The notes under the pieces were generated by a model. It searched no databases, was not told the DNA's origin, and saw only the letters and a program-made list of their open reading frames with translations. A program made the position numbers and the translations under genes. A DNA stretch of 64,000 nt from Fragilaria crotonensis (taxonomy: Eukaryota; Bacillariophyta; Fragilariophyceae; Fragilariales; Fragilariaceae), in assembly GCA_022925895.1 (NCBI GenBank), contig JAKSYS010000154.1, positions 1 through 64,000 on the forward strand. The letters run 5' to 3'. Positions 22,440 through 33,203 of this stretch are shown here, piece by piece. Positions within the stretch are counted from its first letter, which is position 1; every line of letters starts with the position of its first letter.

Positions 22440-23750
22440 GCGGGGTTCAAGCGTCAGTGGCGTGTGTTAGGATGAGGATGAGGAAGTGGAAGTTTGGTCT
22501 TTGGCTCTGTGTGGCAAACTTCGGCTACTGTACTGTACTGTACTGTACCAGTGGACCTTCCATGACAGCTTCTTGTCCTACAAACCAGGGATTGGAAGTA
22601 AATAACCACCGGTACCGGTAACCAAATACCGATGGTATTATACTGTACCACTACTGTGATTTTTAAAATGCCCAATAACTGGTTACCTGAGAGTTGCAAT
22701 ATACCAACCAGTAACCAAGACCCTTGGTAATTTTCTACTGAGTTTAGTCGGTAGTATTTTGAATTCCGGTGTTCGGGAATACCAGTCGGAATTTCCATAA
22801 ATGTTCTGTCCTGCATCAGTGTGTTTACGGTTCATTTCTGTACTGTAGTACTGAAGTTTACTGTTACTGTAGTGTTTTTACAACCATTATACCTACCGGA
22901 CGAAACCAATGGAACCGAGTAAGTACTGCGATTCGAAAAATGAAGAGAAGTTATATTCATACCGGACTGAAGGATTTTTCAATACCAAAATACCTCCCAG
23001 TGCAACAGCACAATACCATTCTACCTACTGGAGGACTGTAATACCAGATTCAACGTGGGACAGTATTATTTTTCCAATCCCTGCTACAAACTACAAATGC
23101 TGACGTCCGAAGCGTCACTTGGATGTCCTTACGTCCTTACGACTACATACTAGTACCATGTCAATGCAAGAGTTGGCAGCATAAGAAGGATTTGAGATGA
23201 TTGGAGGTGAGGGTTGTAATTGTCAGTCCTTGCCATGGATTGTCACCAGGGGCCCTCCTTCAGTTATAAGCAGTCCTTGTCCCTCGTCGCTAGATTTTCT
23301 TTAGGTTGCGAAGATCTAGTAACTACCGCCTTAAAAGTTTAGAACTGGCAATATGAGCAAGTAGTGGCTACTCGCTCACCTACTCGGAGTTCTACTAGGT
23401 ATACCATTGCTGCAGAAAGCTTTTAGTGAATTCGATCCTTCGTCGTTATTTTCATTGTCCTTCGTGTATTTCCTGGCTCGTTATTTGACGAAAAAAAATT
23501 TTAAACACGGGGTCGTCCTTTTAATTCGATCCTAATACCAGGTGTTTTAGGGTTTTAGCGTATAAAAACAGGCAGAGTCTTTGGGTGAAAAGTGATTCTA
23601 TAAATTTTAAATTTCACACTCTAAACTCTAAACCCGATGTGTCGGCTTTGTGCCTTATCATATGTCCATGAGGTTTTGAGTCGTTGTTCTTCCCGGTTCT
23701 CGGCTGTCAGTTCTAAATTCTCAACAAGCATAATCCGTACTGGCAGCGGG
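22440..23750. other. GTAC-rich intergenic region
   Basis: Contains a short (TACTG)n run at about 22525-22550 and palindromes such as ACCGGTACCGGT near 22608-22619. From about 23200 the sequence becomes A+T-rich. No gene supported. Confidence 0.5.
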
Positions 23751-23782
23751 TCCGATTAGGTTTCACCAATTTGACGTCAGCA
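23751..23782 (+). repeat. Left 32-bp inverted repeat
   Basis: Exact reverse complement of 28985-29016. Starts TCCGATTAGG and ends GACGTCAGCA. The bases on either side do not continue the match. Confidence 0.9.
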
Positions 23783-24246
23783 TTTTTTAGCACTTTAGTT
23801 GTGGAATTTAACTTGTACGGAATCTTTCTCTTTCACTTTATCACCGCCCTCTTTTCAAACCAACTCTTGTGCAAAACTACGTTCTAGATAAGGAACATAA
23901 ATCTGCTCCACGTTTGTTTGAATAGAAATAAAAATGATCGTGTCTAGATGTGTATAAAACAGGGTACCAGTAGTGGATTTGAGTTTACTCGCACAAAACT
24001 CATCATTTTGATATTTTACAACCACGATGGTACGGCACTTTGTCTCCCTGTCATTCTTGTTTCTCTTGTTGTTCTTGCTCTCCTTGCTGCTTTTGTTTCT
24101 CTTGTTGCCCTTGTTCTGTTTTCGCTCTTGTTTGCTCTCTATCTGTTGTCATTTTGCTTGCGTTACTATAGCAACCACCTACCGATTATTTTGTTACCAA
24201 CCCCTTGTTTCGTTCTCTTTAGGATCATCCACAACAAGAAGTACCA

Positions 24247-25983
24247 TTGATGCAGGATCCACATGCTTTGGATCAGACTCTATCTGATCTCAAGGCTATG
24301 TCATGGACTGCTTCTTTGCCTTTCAAAGGTCATTTTTGTCATGCAACCGATGATTTCAATGCATCATTGGAATCCGAGTACGACCTCTTTGAGTACACTA
24401 CCTCCATGTACAAGGGTTCCAATCACATTATTCGGTTCAGTCCATCTCTTTACCCCATCAACGGTGGATTTGGAAAGGATTCAGGAGGCCATAGTCTTAT
24501 CTCTGACTTACTCCAAGCTGCAAAATCTGTTGGGAATTGTGCCCTTGTTTCCAATGGTTACGGTTTGCGTTCCCCAACCAATGTCACAGATGTACTACTG
24601 ACTGACCAACGCATTTTGAAATGCAGTAATTTCCGCAAGTATTCGTCTGATCAAGGAGGAATGTCCTCCATACTGAATGAAAGTACTGGAACCGACTCTT
24701 ATCGTGTTACCACCTACACTGGAGATAAGAAGAATGCCCGTGGGTGCAAGAGTTCTGGCGTAGCATTGAAACGTCGCAATTCAACTCTACGTGGTACCTC
24801 GTGCACTTGTCGTGTCAAATTCACACTCCGAATTGACCATAATAGTTTTTCCTTGTTTGCGGAATTGGAAATAACCAGCACACTGGCCATCCTCCTCTTC
24901 TTTCCAACGAAATAAGGAATCGTAAACGCTTTCTTGACATTTCAACCCTGGAAACTGTTGCTGCAATGAGTGTTGCCAACATCGGGCTCCAGCCTGCCCA
25001 AGCTGCTCTGTTCACTAAAACCCGTACGGGTCAGATTTTTACTCGTGGTCAGATGGCATATGTGCAAGGATTTACAAAATGGCAAAAGACTTCATGGCTT
25101 CCCCAATGTTAATGCTACCACAACAGCATCAGGAGACGAACAATGAAAGCAGACCATTGCTGACACTCTCTGTGAAAGATTCAAATGGAAAGGTGACTGT
25201 GGTTGTTAGTGCATTGCCCCGAATGAACGATCTTGGTTCTTCCGTTGGCTATTCCAAGAAGCCATTCCTGTTCTTCTTGGTGCACAATCACTACATGCTG
25301 TGAAACTTATCATGACTGACGGTGATTCCCAAGAAATGACACAAGTTGACTATGCCATCTCCACACATTTTGTCAATGCAGTACGTACTCGATGTGGGTG
25401 GCACCTTGTTGATCAAGGCTGGCGACGAAATTGTAAAGGCTTGGGTTATCGGAGAGGCAAGGATGATGCCGCCAAGAGGCAGGTAAGAGTAATAAAAACC
25501 TGGATGTACAGCTGGATGCGCCGAGGGATACTTTTCCAAGACGAGTACAAAATGTGAGTACACCTACATGTTTATTCTGTGTCTTATCTCTGATACCATT
25601 TTTCTAAAAGAATCGTCAACATCAAAGAAGTTACGCCCTTTTACATATGTACTTGAAATCAGACACTATTAAGGCAATTTTTGGGGAGGACGGTGGAGAA
25701 AAGATATTGCACTTTATCCGCAATTACATAATTCCACAAGAGCAGAGTTATTGCTATGCTTCTTGAGAGCATTATGCCAAGAGCAAAGGAACTAGTTAGT
25801 CTTGTTGATGCCTCAAAAAGCCCACAAGAGAGAGGTCTTCTTGTTGAGGAGGCACTCGACAAGATTATCTTCATCGAGAAAGCTAACATGGCTTCTGAGA
25901 AACCACCACCCAAAGGGTCCCTAGTTTCGGGGTGTCCTGTTGGCAAGGTGTGCAAAACATATGTCTCATCATGGAGTTTTTAA
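24247..25983 (+). pseudogene. Decayed MULE/FAR1-like transposase
   Basis: The first 200 codons are open and contain the DNA-binding-type region of such proteins (CTCRVKFTLRIDHNSF). They continue in a shifted frame as GIGNNQHTGHPPLLSNEIRN and GQIFTRGQMAYVQGFTK. A further block reads FRWLFQEAIPVLLGAQSLHA with VKLIMTDGDSQEMTQVDYAI and RCGWHLVDQGWRR. The TDGDSQE and RCGWHLVDQGW motifs match the MULE transposase core that I recall from diatoms. A Glu/Lys-rich tail (SIMPRAKELVSLVDASKSPQ) ends near 25983. Several frame changes and stops separate the blocks; one of the shifts lies in a T run near 24846. Confidence 0.65.
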
Positions 25984-26057
25984 AAGTAGTACATTTAGAA
26001 TTGATAACAATGTTGACTTAGACTTTCGTTCTTGTTCGACATCATGACTAGGATGGG

Positions 26058-27436
26058 GACTATTTGGTGATCGAAATTCGATCTTCAAATAGTCGTCTCA
26101 TTACGAGTAACACTAGTACTCGTACAATGGCAACTATTTGGTGATCGAAATTCGATCTTCAAATAGTCGTCACAGTACCAGTAACACTAGTACAGTACAA
26201 TGGCGACTATTTGGTGATCGAAATTTGATCTTCAAATAGTTGTCACAGTACGAGTAACACTAGTACAGTACAATGGCAACTATTTGGTGATCGAAATTTG
26301 ATCTTCAAATAGTCGTCACAGTACCAGTAACGGCAGTACAGTACATTGGCGACTATTTGGTAATCGAAATTCGATCTTCAAATAGTTGTCACAGTACCAG
26401 TAACAGCAGTACAGTACATTGGCGACTATTTGGTAATCGAAATTCGATCTTCAAATAGTCGTCACAGTACCAGTAACAGCAGTACAGTACAATGGCGACT
26501 ATTTGGTGATCGAAATTCGATCGTCAAATAGTCGTCACAGTACCAGTAACAGCAGTACAGTACATTGGCGACTATTTGGTAATCGAAATTCGATCTTCAA
26601 ATAGTCGTCACAGTACCAGTAACAGCAGTACAGTACAATGGCGACTATTTGGTGATCGAAATTCGATCTTCAAATAGTCGTCACAGTACCAGTAACAGCA
26701 GTACAGTACAATGGCGACTATTTGGTGATCGAAATTTGATCTTCAAATAGTCGTCACAGTACCAGTAACAGCAGTACAGTACATTGGCGACTATTTGGTA
26801 ATCGAAATTTGATCTTCAAATAGTCGTCACAGTACCAGTAACAGCAGTACAGTACAATGGCGACTATTTGGTGATCGAAATTGATCTTCAAATAGTCGTC
26901 ACAGTACCAGTAACAGCAGTACAGTACAATGGCGACTATTTGGTGATCGAAATTTGATCTTCAAATAGTCGTCACAGTACCAGTAACAGCAGTACAGTAC
27001 ATTGGCGACTATTTGGTAATCGAAATTTGATCTTCAAATAGTCGTCACAGTACCAGTAACAGCAGTAGTACAGTACATTGGCGACTATTTGGTGATCGAA
27101 ATTCGATCTTCAAATAGTCGTCACAGTACCAGTAACACTAGTACAGTACAATGGCGACTATTTGGTGATCGAAATTCGATCTTCAAATAGTCGTCACAGT
27201 ACCAGTAACAGCAGTACAGTACAATGGCGACTATTTGGTGATCGAAATTTGATCTTCAAATAGTCGTCACAGTACCAGTAACACTAGTACAGTACAATGG
27301 CGACTATTTGGTGATCGAAATTCGATCTTCAAATAGTCGTCACAGTACGAATAACACCAGTACAGTACAATGGCGACTATTTGGTGATCGAAATTCGATC
27401 TTCAAATAGTCGTCACAGTACCAGTAACACCAGTAC
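26058..27436 (+). repeat. Array A: about 19 copies of a 73-bp hairpin repeat
   Basis: Unit length is 73 bp with 1-4 bp variants. Each unit has a 37-bp near-perfect palindrome (GACTATTTG, then GATCGAAATTCGATC, then CAAATAGTC, with two mismatched dinucleotides). A conserved 36-bp linker follows, containing CAGTAACAGCAGTACAGTAC. Units differ mainly by single bases (TTC or TTT at the centre; CAATGG or CATTGG at the join; CTAG or AGCAG in the linker), in patterns that suggest repeated local duplication. Confidence 0.95.
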
Positions 27437-27602
27437 TTCGAATTTCGATCTTCGACGAGTGTTCTGAGTGATGTCGCCCTTGAGCACTGACGTACTTCTG
27501 ACACGTGCGACGTGATAGAAGTATAAGCTCTGATCACATTTTTCATCGTTCGATTGCCTTGCTCAACGCTGTTGCGAATGGTTATCAAACGGCAGAAACA
27601 AC

Positions 27603-28193
27603 TTGGAAACCATCATGAGTACGTCAAAACAGGTCACTGTTATCTGTGACTCGGGGCACAGTAACAGCAGTTCCAACCTTGACGTTCGAAAAACCATGAT
27701 GAGGAGTACGGTTGTGGAATGCAAATGTAACAACTTGGAAACCATCATGAGTACGTCAAAACAGGTCACTGTTATCTGTGACTCGGGGCACAGTAACAGC
27801 AGTTCCAACCTTGATGTTCGAAAAACCATGATGAGGAGTACGGTTGTGGAATGCAAATGTAACAACTTGGAAACCATTGTGAGTACGTCAAAACAGGTCA
27901 CTGTTATCTGTGACTTGGGGCACAGTAACAGCAGTTCCAACCTTGACGTTCGAAAAACCATGATGATGAGGAGTACGGTTGTACAGAATGATACCACAAG
28001 TGATGACATTGGCAAGACGGGAAAACGAGGTTTTCAACATGTATATAAATCAGGGAAAAAGTCTAGCATCACGACGCAGGAAGCATACAAGATGGCAATA
28101 CAAAATGGCAAGCCAAAGAGTGTTTATGCAAAGAAGCGCAATTATTTGAAGAAGAGAAGGCTAGATAGTTTGATCGTACTGTCATACTGTTAG
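27603..28193 (+). CDS. Repeat protein encoded between two inverted hairpin arrays
   Basis: 196 aa, uninterrupted. Residues 2-133 are three near-identical 44-residue repeats (132 bp each at 27604, 27736 and 27868) containing TSKQVTVICDSGHSNSSSNL and RKTMMRSTVVECKCNNL. The nucleotide copies differ at only a few sites, so the expansion is recent and the frame was kept because 132 is divisible by three. The C-terminus is basic (KRGFQHVYKSGKKSSITTQE; YAKKRNYLKKRRLDS), as in nucleic-acid-binding tails. No known family. The repeat DNA shares CAGTAACAGCAGT with the linker of array A. Whether it is expressed is unknown; it could be the accessory gene of the surrounding element. Confidence 0.45.
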   Translation: METIMSTSKQVTVICDSGHSNSSSNLDVRKTMMRSTVVECKCNNLETIMSTSKQVTVICDSGHSNSSSNLDVRKTMMRSTVVECKCNNLETIVSTSKQVTVICDLGHSNSSSNLDVRKTMMMRSTVVQNDTTSDDIGKTGKRGFQHVYKSGKKSSITTQEAYKMAIQNGKPKSVYAKKRNYLKKRRLDSLIVLSYC

Positions 28194-28205
28194 TTGTCCG
28201 TTTGT

Positions 28206-28679
28206 GACTATTTGAAGATCAAAATTCGTGCACCAAATAGTCGTCATTGTACTGTCATACTGTTACTTGTCCCTTTGTGACTATTTGAAGATCAAAATTC
28301 GAGCACCAAATAGTCGTCATCGTACTGTCATACTGTTACTTGTCCGTTTGTGACTATTTGAAGATCAAAATTCGTACACCAAATAGTCGTCATTGTACTG
28401 TCATACTGTTACTTGTCCCTTTGTGACTATTTGAAGATCGAAATTTGTACACAAAATAGTCGTCTTCTTACTGACATACTGTTACTTGTCCATTCGTGAC
28501 TATTTGAAGATCGAATTTTGATCAGCAAATAGTCGTCATCATACTGACATACTGTTACTTGTTCATTCGTGACTATTTGAAGATCGAAATTGTACCAAAT
28601 AGTCGTCATCGTACTGACACACTGTTACTTGTCCATTCGAGACTATTTCAAGTTCGAAATTCGTACAGAAAAATAGTTC
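28206..28679 (-). repeat. Array B: about 7 copies of the 73-bp hairpin repeat in inverted orientation
   Basis: The units read GACTATTTGAAGATC...CACCAAATAGTC plus a linker with TGTACTGTCATACTGTTACT. This is the reverse complement of the array A unit with more substitutions. The period is again 73 bp. The last unit is degenerate. Arrays A and B could pair as long hairpin arms enclosing 27437-28205. Confidence 0.9.
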
Positions 28680-28984
28680 TGTTGGTGTTGATTAAGAAGA
28701 AAAGTGTACTTGTCTTCAAGGAGATTTGCAACCCTAGGTTGTAATCGAATACAAAGTAATGTAAGTTCGAGTGATTCAAAACAAGGGAAACACATGAATC
28801 ACTGATAGAAGGAGATATGTAGCAGTTATCTTTCTGGCATGACAAAGGGTTGACATGCGCGTTAGGAAAAGCGCCAACAGAAGTCAACAACAAAGATTCC
28901 GTGTTTTGTCAGCCATTCAAATTTCCGATGTCTTCAAAAATCTTCTACAGGAGGACTCACTGTAGTTTATTACTGTGACGTGGG

Positions 28985-29016
28985 TGCTGACGTCAAATTG
29001 GTGAAACCTAATCGGA
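28985..29016 (-). repeat. Right 32-bp inverted repeat
   Basis: Exact reverse complement of 23751-23782, starting TGCTGACGTC and ending CCTAATCGGA. Confidence 0.9.
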
Positions 29017-30390
29017 TCTGTTTTTCATGTTTCATGCGATAACTTACTGTCAAGCGCTACTGTGCTACTGACACATTGTCGATTGTTACTGCACCATTCG
29101 CATAATTTTCTCAACATGTAACAGGAAATGTATCCAACGCTAACTGTCCTGTTGATCAGGGATCGGAGGCTGCAGATGAGGCTGGTTGCAACCATACAAC
29201 CATTGAACCAAAACCCAACAGGGAACTGGTTAGTGGAGAGTCAACAAACGTTGAACAAGATCAAAGATTACTTTCTTGAAGATAGATTTTAGGGGGATTG
29301 AACTGTTGCTCCCAGAATCATTCTGATTTAATGTCGTTTTTTCTAATTATATGAAACAGAACTGTCTCCACCTCAATTTTTTAGCGGTTGTACACAATTC
29401 CTTCTCAATAGTATTTTAATAACTGCAATTGTGCCCAACTAACTGAATGGTGCGCAAGCTAGGTTTATACAAATGATATCCCTCAAATAGTTGAAGATCC
29501 ATCTTGTCCAGCAAGCATTATTCACAACAGCAACCATGACATTGGTGCTGATTGGCTTGTACTGTCTTTTGAAACAGCAGCTTCATCACTAGAGAAGTTG
29601 AGCCTCTTCTCTCTTTATCCTGTTACTACGACTACAGCAGGTGCAGTAGAAAACATGGTTCCACTGCAGTTGTTGTGTACTATTAAACCTAGAATGAAAT
29701 ATGACTCTATTTATGTGCCAAAAGTAGCAATGTTGGTACTTTACCTCTTGTGGTATGATGCTCTTCTGCATTGGCCCTCAGGGACATACCCTTCATCCTT
29801 AGGAAATTCTAGTGCTAGAGTTTACATGCCTAGATTTGCTGGACTCCCTCACTTATTCTAATCAATCATGATCAACAGCAAGGCATATGATAATGGAATA
29901 AATAGATTTTGTTGTTGTTTACAGCCATCACCACACCCTTGACCTCACCACAGAGGTTCCCCAAGCAGCTGCAATGTAGCAAACGTAACTATATACCATG
30001 CCCCACCAATACCCCTTCTCTTGGGTGGGGTACGCCTGGTTCAAAGGAATAAGTGAGATAAAGACAATCTGGTTGCATAGCAAAAGAAAACATTTCCGGA
30101 TACCTGGCCTTGTGTCTTGCAAGGTCGGGCCTTCGTTCGTCATGGATCATGACTCAAAGACGCTCGGGATCTTTTTTGTTCTTCCAGCTGACTGAGCATA
30201 TCCTAATTAAATCTGTCATCGGACTTCGAAGTCACAACGATGACAGAAGAAGTGTATCATTGGTGGCTACAATCCTTGAGCTGAAATGATTGAAAACCAC
30301 ACAAGCAATGTTACTCTGGAGTAGTGAAAATCTTGGAAGGAAATTAGTCCGAAATTCGTGGAAGAATGCGTCCCAATTACGGCGGCCTAA
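29017..30390. other. A+T-rich, CpG-poor spacer with one exon-like stretch
   Basis: 29121-29279 is an open stretch of 52 codons with protein-like composition (NCPVDQGSEAADEAG) preceded by AACAG and ended by TGA. It could be an exon of a decayed gene. The rest has no supported gene. 30220-30390 resembles 31022-31177 (see the tandem repeat entry). Confidence 0.4.
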
Positions 30391-31018
30391 GAGCATGTCT
30401 TATCGTGGGGGGTGTAAAAGTTGAATTTTATACCCTGGGTATAAAATTTAGACCCTTCTAAAAAAATTTAAAAACGTAATTCTTATGGTAAACGCCGTAT
30501 ACCCTTGAGCGAAATACGTAATCGAAGTAGTCGTATGGGTACCGTTGTACGACAGTACGACTACGTGTCAATGAAACACGACATCACCCTGATGATCCAC
30601 GAACAAAGTGCACTGTGTCATCACAACTGGTTCTTCATCAATCAAACTCCTTCCATTGATTGAAAAATCATCATTCACAATGGATGATAAATGGGAGTGG
30701 TGTCTTGGTGAGGAGTTCCTGGTGGAGTTGCCATCTTGGTTGTGCATTCCTTGTGAATGTGATGAATCACTCGGAATGAAATGGTGACAACAAGCAATCT
30801 GGTACAATGATGGTGTGAAAATTCATGTAGAAACTGTACATTTTACCACTGGAGCAATGATACAGTAGTATACCCCGAGGGGTGCCAAAATTTATACCTA
30901 GGTATAAAAAAAAGTCTAAAATTTGACCCCCCCAAAATCCTTGTACCCCCCCCATAAGAATTGCGTTTTTGAAATTTTTCGAAACACGATTGACTTATAC
31001 CCATGATAAGACTTGCTC
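30391..31018. mobile_element. PIF/Harbinger-like MITE with TAA target duplication
   Basis: Ends are GAGCATGTCTTATCGTGGG (30391) and the reverse complement of GAGCAAGTCTTATCATGGG (ending 31018), about 17 of 19 matching. TAA flanks both sides (30388-30390 and 31019-31021), the 3-bp TWA duplication of the PIF/Harbinger superfamily. Weaker inverted similarity continues inward through GGTATAAA and CGTAATTCTTATGG. The body is 628 bp with no transposase domain. Confidence 0.82.
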
Positions 31019-31021
31019 TAA

Positions 31022-31230
31022 GTGTCCTTCAAGTGACATTTCGTATATAAGTACATCCAAAACCGAGCTGCAATCTTCGAAAAACCACTCCAGCAATATT
31101 CGAGATGACCCGGCAAAGTAGTCGGGCCGAAATTCGTTGAAGAATTCGTCCTAATTTAATAGCGGCAGAAGTGTCGTTGTGTCCTTCGAGTCTCATTCGG
31201 TATAAGTAAAACCAAAACCGGAAAACCATA
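31022..31230 (+). repeat. Diverged tandem repeat upstream of the DUF6824 gene
   Basis: GTGTCCTTCAAGTGACATTTCGTATATAAGTA-like sequence at 31022 recurs at 31179 (GTGTCCTTCGAGTCTCATTC, then CCAAAACCG). The CCGAAATTCGTTGAAGAATT stretch at about 31129 also matches 30349 on the other side of the MITE. This indicates a unit of about 157 bp in two full copies and one partial copy, with the MITE inserted at a unit junction. It sits just upstream of a gene and may influence its promoter. Confidence 0.55.
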
Positions 31231-31254
31231 AAATCATGCAAAGCAAGACACTGA

Positions 31255-32378
31255 TCCCTGGAGTTCACAGTTCACAACCCATTTGCGAGCAATTTCACAG
31301 AAAATGATGTACTCTTCGGTCGGGGTAGAGCAATCGAGAAGCATCCAGGAAACAGGGCTTTCAGACTGTATATTCAACAATACTCTGACGAATACTCAAA
31401 AGCCAGTCGAGCTGTGAAGAGTTACATGTTATCAGATATTTTGGAAAGTGTCAAGAGACGAGGCGTGCGCATGTTTAAGTTCAGCGAGGGTGGGATTTGG
31501 CAGCAGGCAGATGATATAGAAATGAAACTAAAGGTAAGTTTACTCCTTCTTGTCTCCATTAACAACAGCAAAAATCCATTCAACTGTTGTGACAATCATA
31601 GATTGGTCATGCGTTGAGAGACGCCGGCGTATCAATGAAGGGATCGAAAGCAATCAATGCCATTTCCATGTCAGCATCTGCGTACGCAAAACTTCCATCA
31701 ACTTCCGGAATTCCGACCATGGGTGAGATGCTGGGCAACATTCAACCAATTGATGCGATTGCCCCACCCGATTTGGAAACTCAAGCTATACCCACGTCTG
31801 CGCCATTCTTCAGCGCCAATTTCAATTCGTTAGAGCTCAGCAGACCAGAGCAACAGGGGATTGCTACAGATGAGAATCGTAACGCATTGCTTACAAGTGG
31901 CGGTGGTGCCGTTGATCCCTCGGAATTTCTTGCTTCTCTCGGAGCTTTCTCAGACAATAACATTCATCATCAGACTGAAAAGCATCAATCCATCACCACT
32001 CCAACCACAAAATACATTTCATCACTGCATGATACTGATCACACAACTTATTCAATACAAGATACAACGATAATGGAGGCGAGTGGCAACCTCTTCGTAT
32101 CGGCACATGGGTTAACAAGAGTTCTGGCAAACAGACAATACGCCAGTGTTGGGGAGCCACAAGAGCGAATCGCCCATTTCGATGGCGGGCATATGCCGCA
32201 TGACACCGATGGTGATGCAGGCGGGCGTCATGGTAGCGGGGTTGATTCCATGTCAGACGATTTCGGTGTCGATGGGCTTAGTTGCAGTGGAGTTGAGGCC
32301 ATCTTCGAGGATTTCGTGAATTCTGAATCTGGCGGAGAAGTTGTCAACATTGACAGCTCTGACGATACGTCGCCGTAA
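31255..32378 (+). CDS. DUF6824-domain protein, 5' end not resolved
   Basis: Exon 31255-31533, intron 31534-31601 (68 bp, GTAAGT...ATAG), exon 31602-32378. The first exon encodes the diatom domain beginning ENDVLFGRG, followed by HPGNRAFRLYIQQYSDEY, KSYMLSDILESVKRRG and GGIWQQADDIEMKLK. The splice continues it as IGHALRDAG. This DVLFGRG...HPGN...K domain is abundant in diatoms and thought to bind DNA or protein; its function is not established. The C-terminal 250 residues are Ser/Asp/Gly-rich without a domain. No Met lies in frame upstream of the domain before a stop at 31252, so an upstream exon or a sequence error is likely. Confidence 0.72.
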
Positions 32379-33203
32379 ATTTAAGAAAGAGCTTACAGAT
32401 GAGCATGCGGATCCACCTTGAAGCTTCAGTTTGTTCGGCGAGGCTGCTGTAATATGTTTCCACCGCTTCAAGTATCAGTGATGCAGCTAGCAAGTCACGT
32501 CCTTAGTGGAAAGTTATCGTGTAGAGCAACTGTGGCTCGTCCGACTCCTCCTGTTCAGTATTGCGCTGCTGATCTCGTAACTGAGGTCCCTGCGATAAGG
32601 AGGAGCTTTGCTCGTGAAATTAATTGTCCATTCCCGAGCAGCAGCGCAACGATCATAACTAGCTGAAGCAAACGTTCTCCTTCCACGACTGTTCCGCTCC
32701 CTTCTGCATTGATACGTGAAGTGATCTAGAAGAAACATCGCAGGTAATCAATGTCTCTCTTGTTGATCGAGCAACAGAAATCTTACCGAGACCAATTTTG
32801 TGCTCATCTCACACAGGTGTCAGATACTTTTGCCGGTGGCATGAATGATCATGTACGATACGGAGCAGGGAGCTCTACGACCTGGGTGCGAATTTAAGGC
32901 ATCAACAGTTGCGGTAGGAGGCGGTGGGTGTAGTGTGCACTGTACACTCCGTACCGATACTGTAGAACTTGTATCAGGTAATACACCAAGAACTGTTGCG
33001 CAGTGTGTTCACGAGCATGTTCAGATGTACCAACCAGGTACTAAGTACTAGTACTGAGTGTCATACTCAGATCTCAGATGATGTCGTTCGCGGACGATCT
33101 GTGTATCGGCATTACTCCATGCATTATTATTTGTTGTTTGTTGTTTGATCACCCATCATCTTCACTACCTGGTCCGTATTACATATAACATATAACACAT
33201 ACC
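32379..33203. other. Intergenic, GTAC-rich toward the right
   Basis: No recognisable gene. Open frames of 65-82 codons lack domains. GTAC-rich words occur at 32860-33060. The last 80 bp before 33204 are A+T-rich (ACATATAACATATAACACAT) and probably form part of the promoter of the next gene. Confidence 0.4.

Larger units (their letters stand above)
23751..29016 (+). mobile_element. 5.3-kb composite DNA element bounded by perfect 32-bp inverted repeats
   Basis: The 32 bases beginning TCCGATTAGGTTTCACCAAT at 23751-23782 occur as an exact reverse complement at 28985-29016. Between them lie a decayed MULE-type transposase (plus strand), array A of a 73-bp hairpin repeat, a repeat-protein gene, and array B of the same 73-bp repeat in the opposite direction. 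Large inverted arrays of short subrepeats around a coding core recall foldback-type and some Mutator-like elements. I found no matching target duplication outside the inverted repeats, so the exact ends or the unity of the element remain inferred. Confidence 0.6.

Noticed and set aside
23948-24287. Hydrophobic 86-100-codon frames that look like multi-pass membrane proteins
   Set aside because: They come from a pyrimidine-rich (CTTGTT-type) tract that reads as Leu/Phe/Val in two frames at once. They may be part of the element's 5' region.
26058-28679. CRISPR-like array (palindromic repeat of 37 bp with 36-bp spacers)
   Set aside because: The spacers are conserved from unit to unit, the host is a eukaryote, and there are no cas genes. 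It is a 73-bp satellite.
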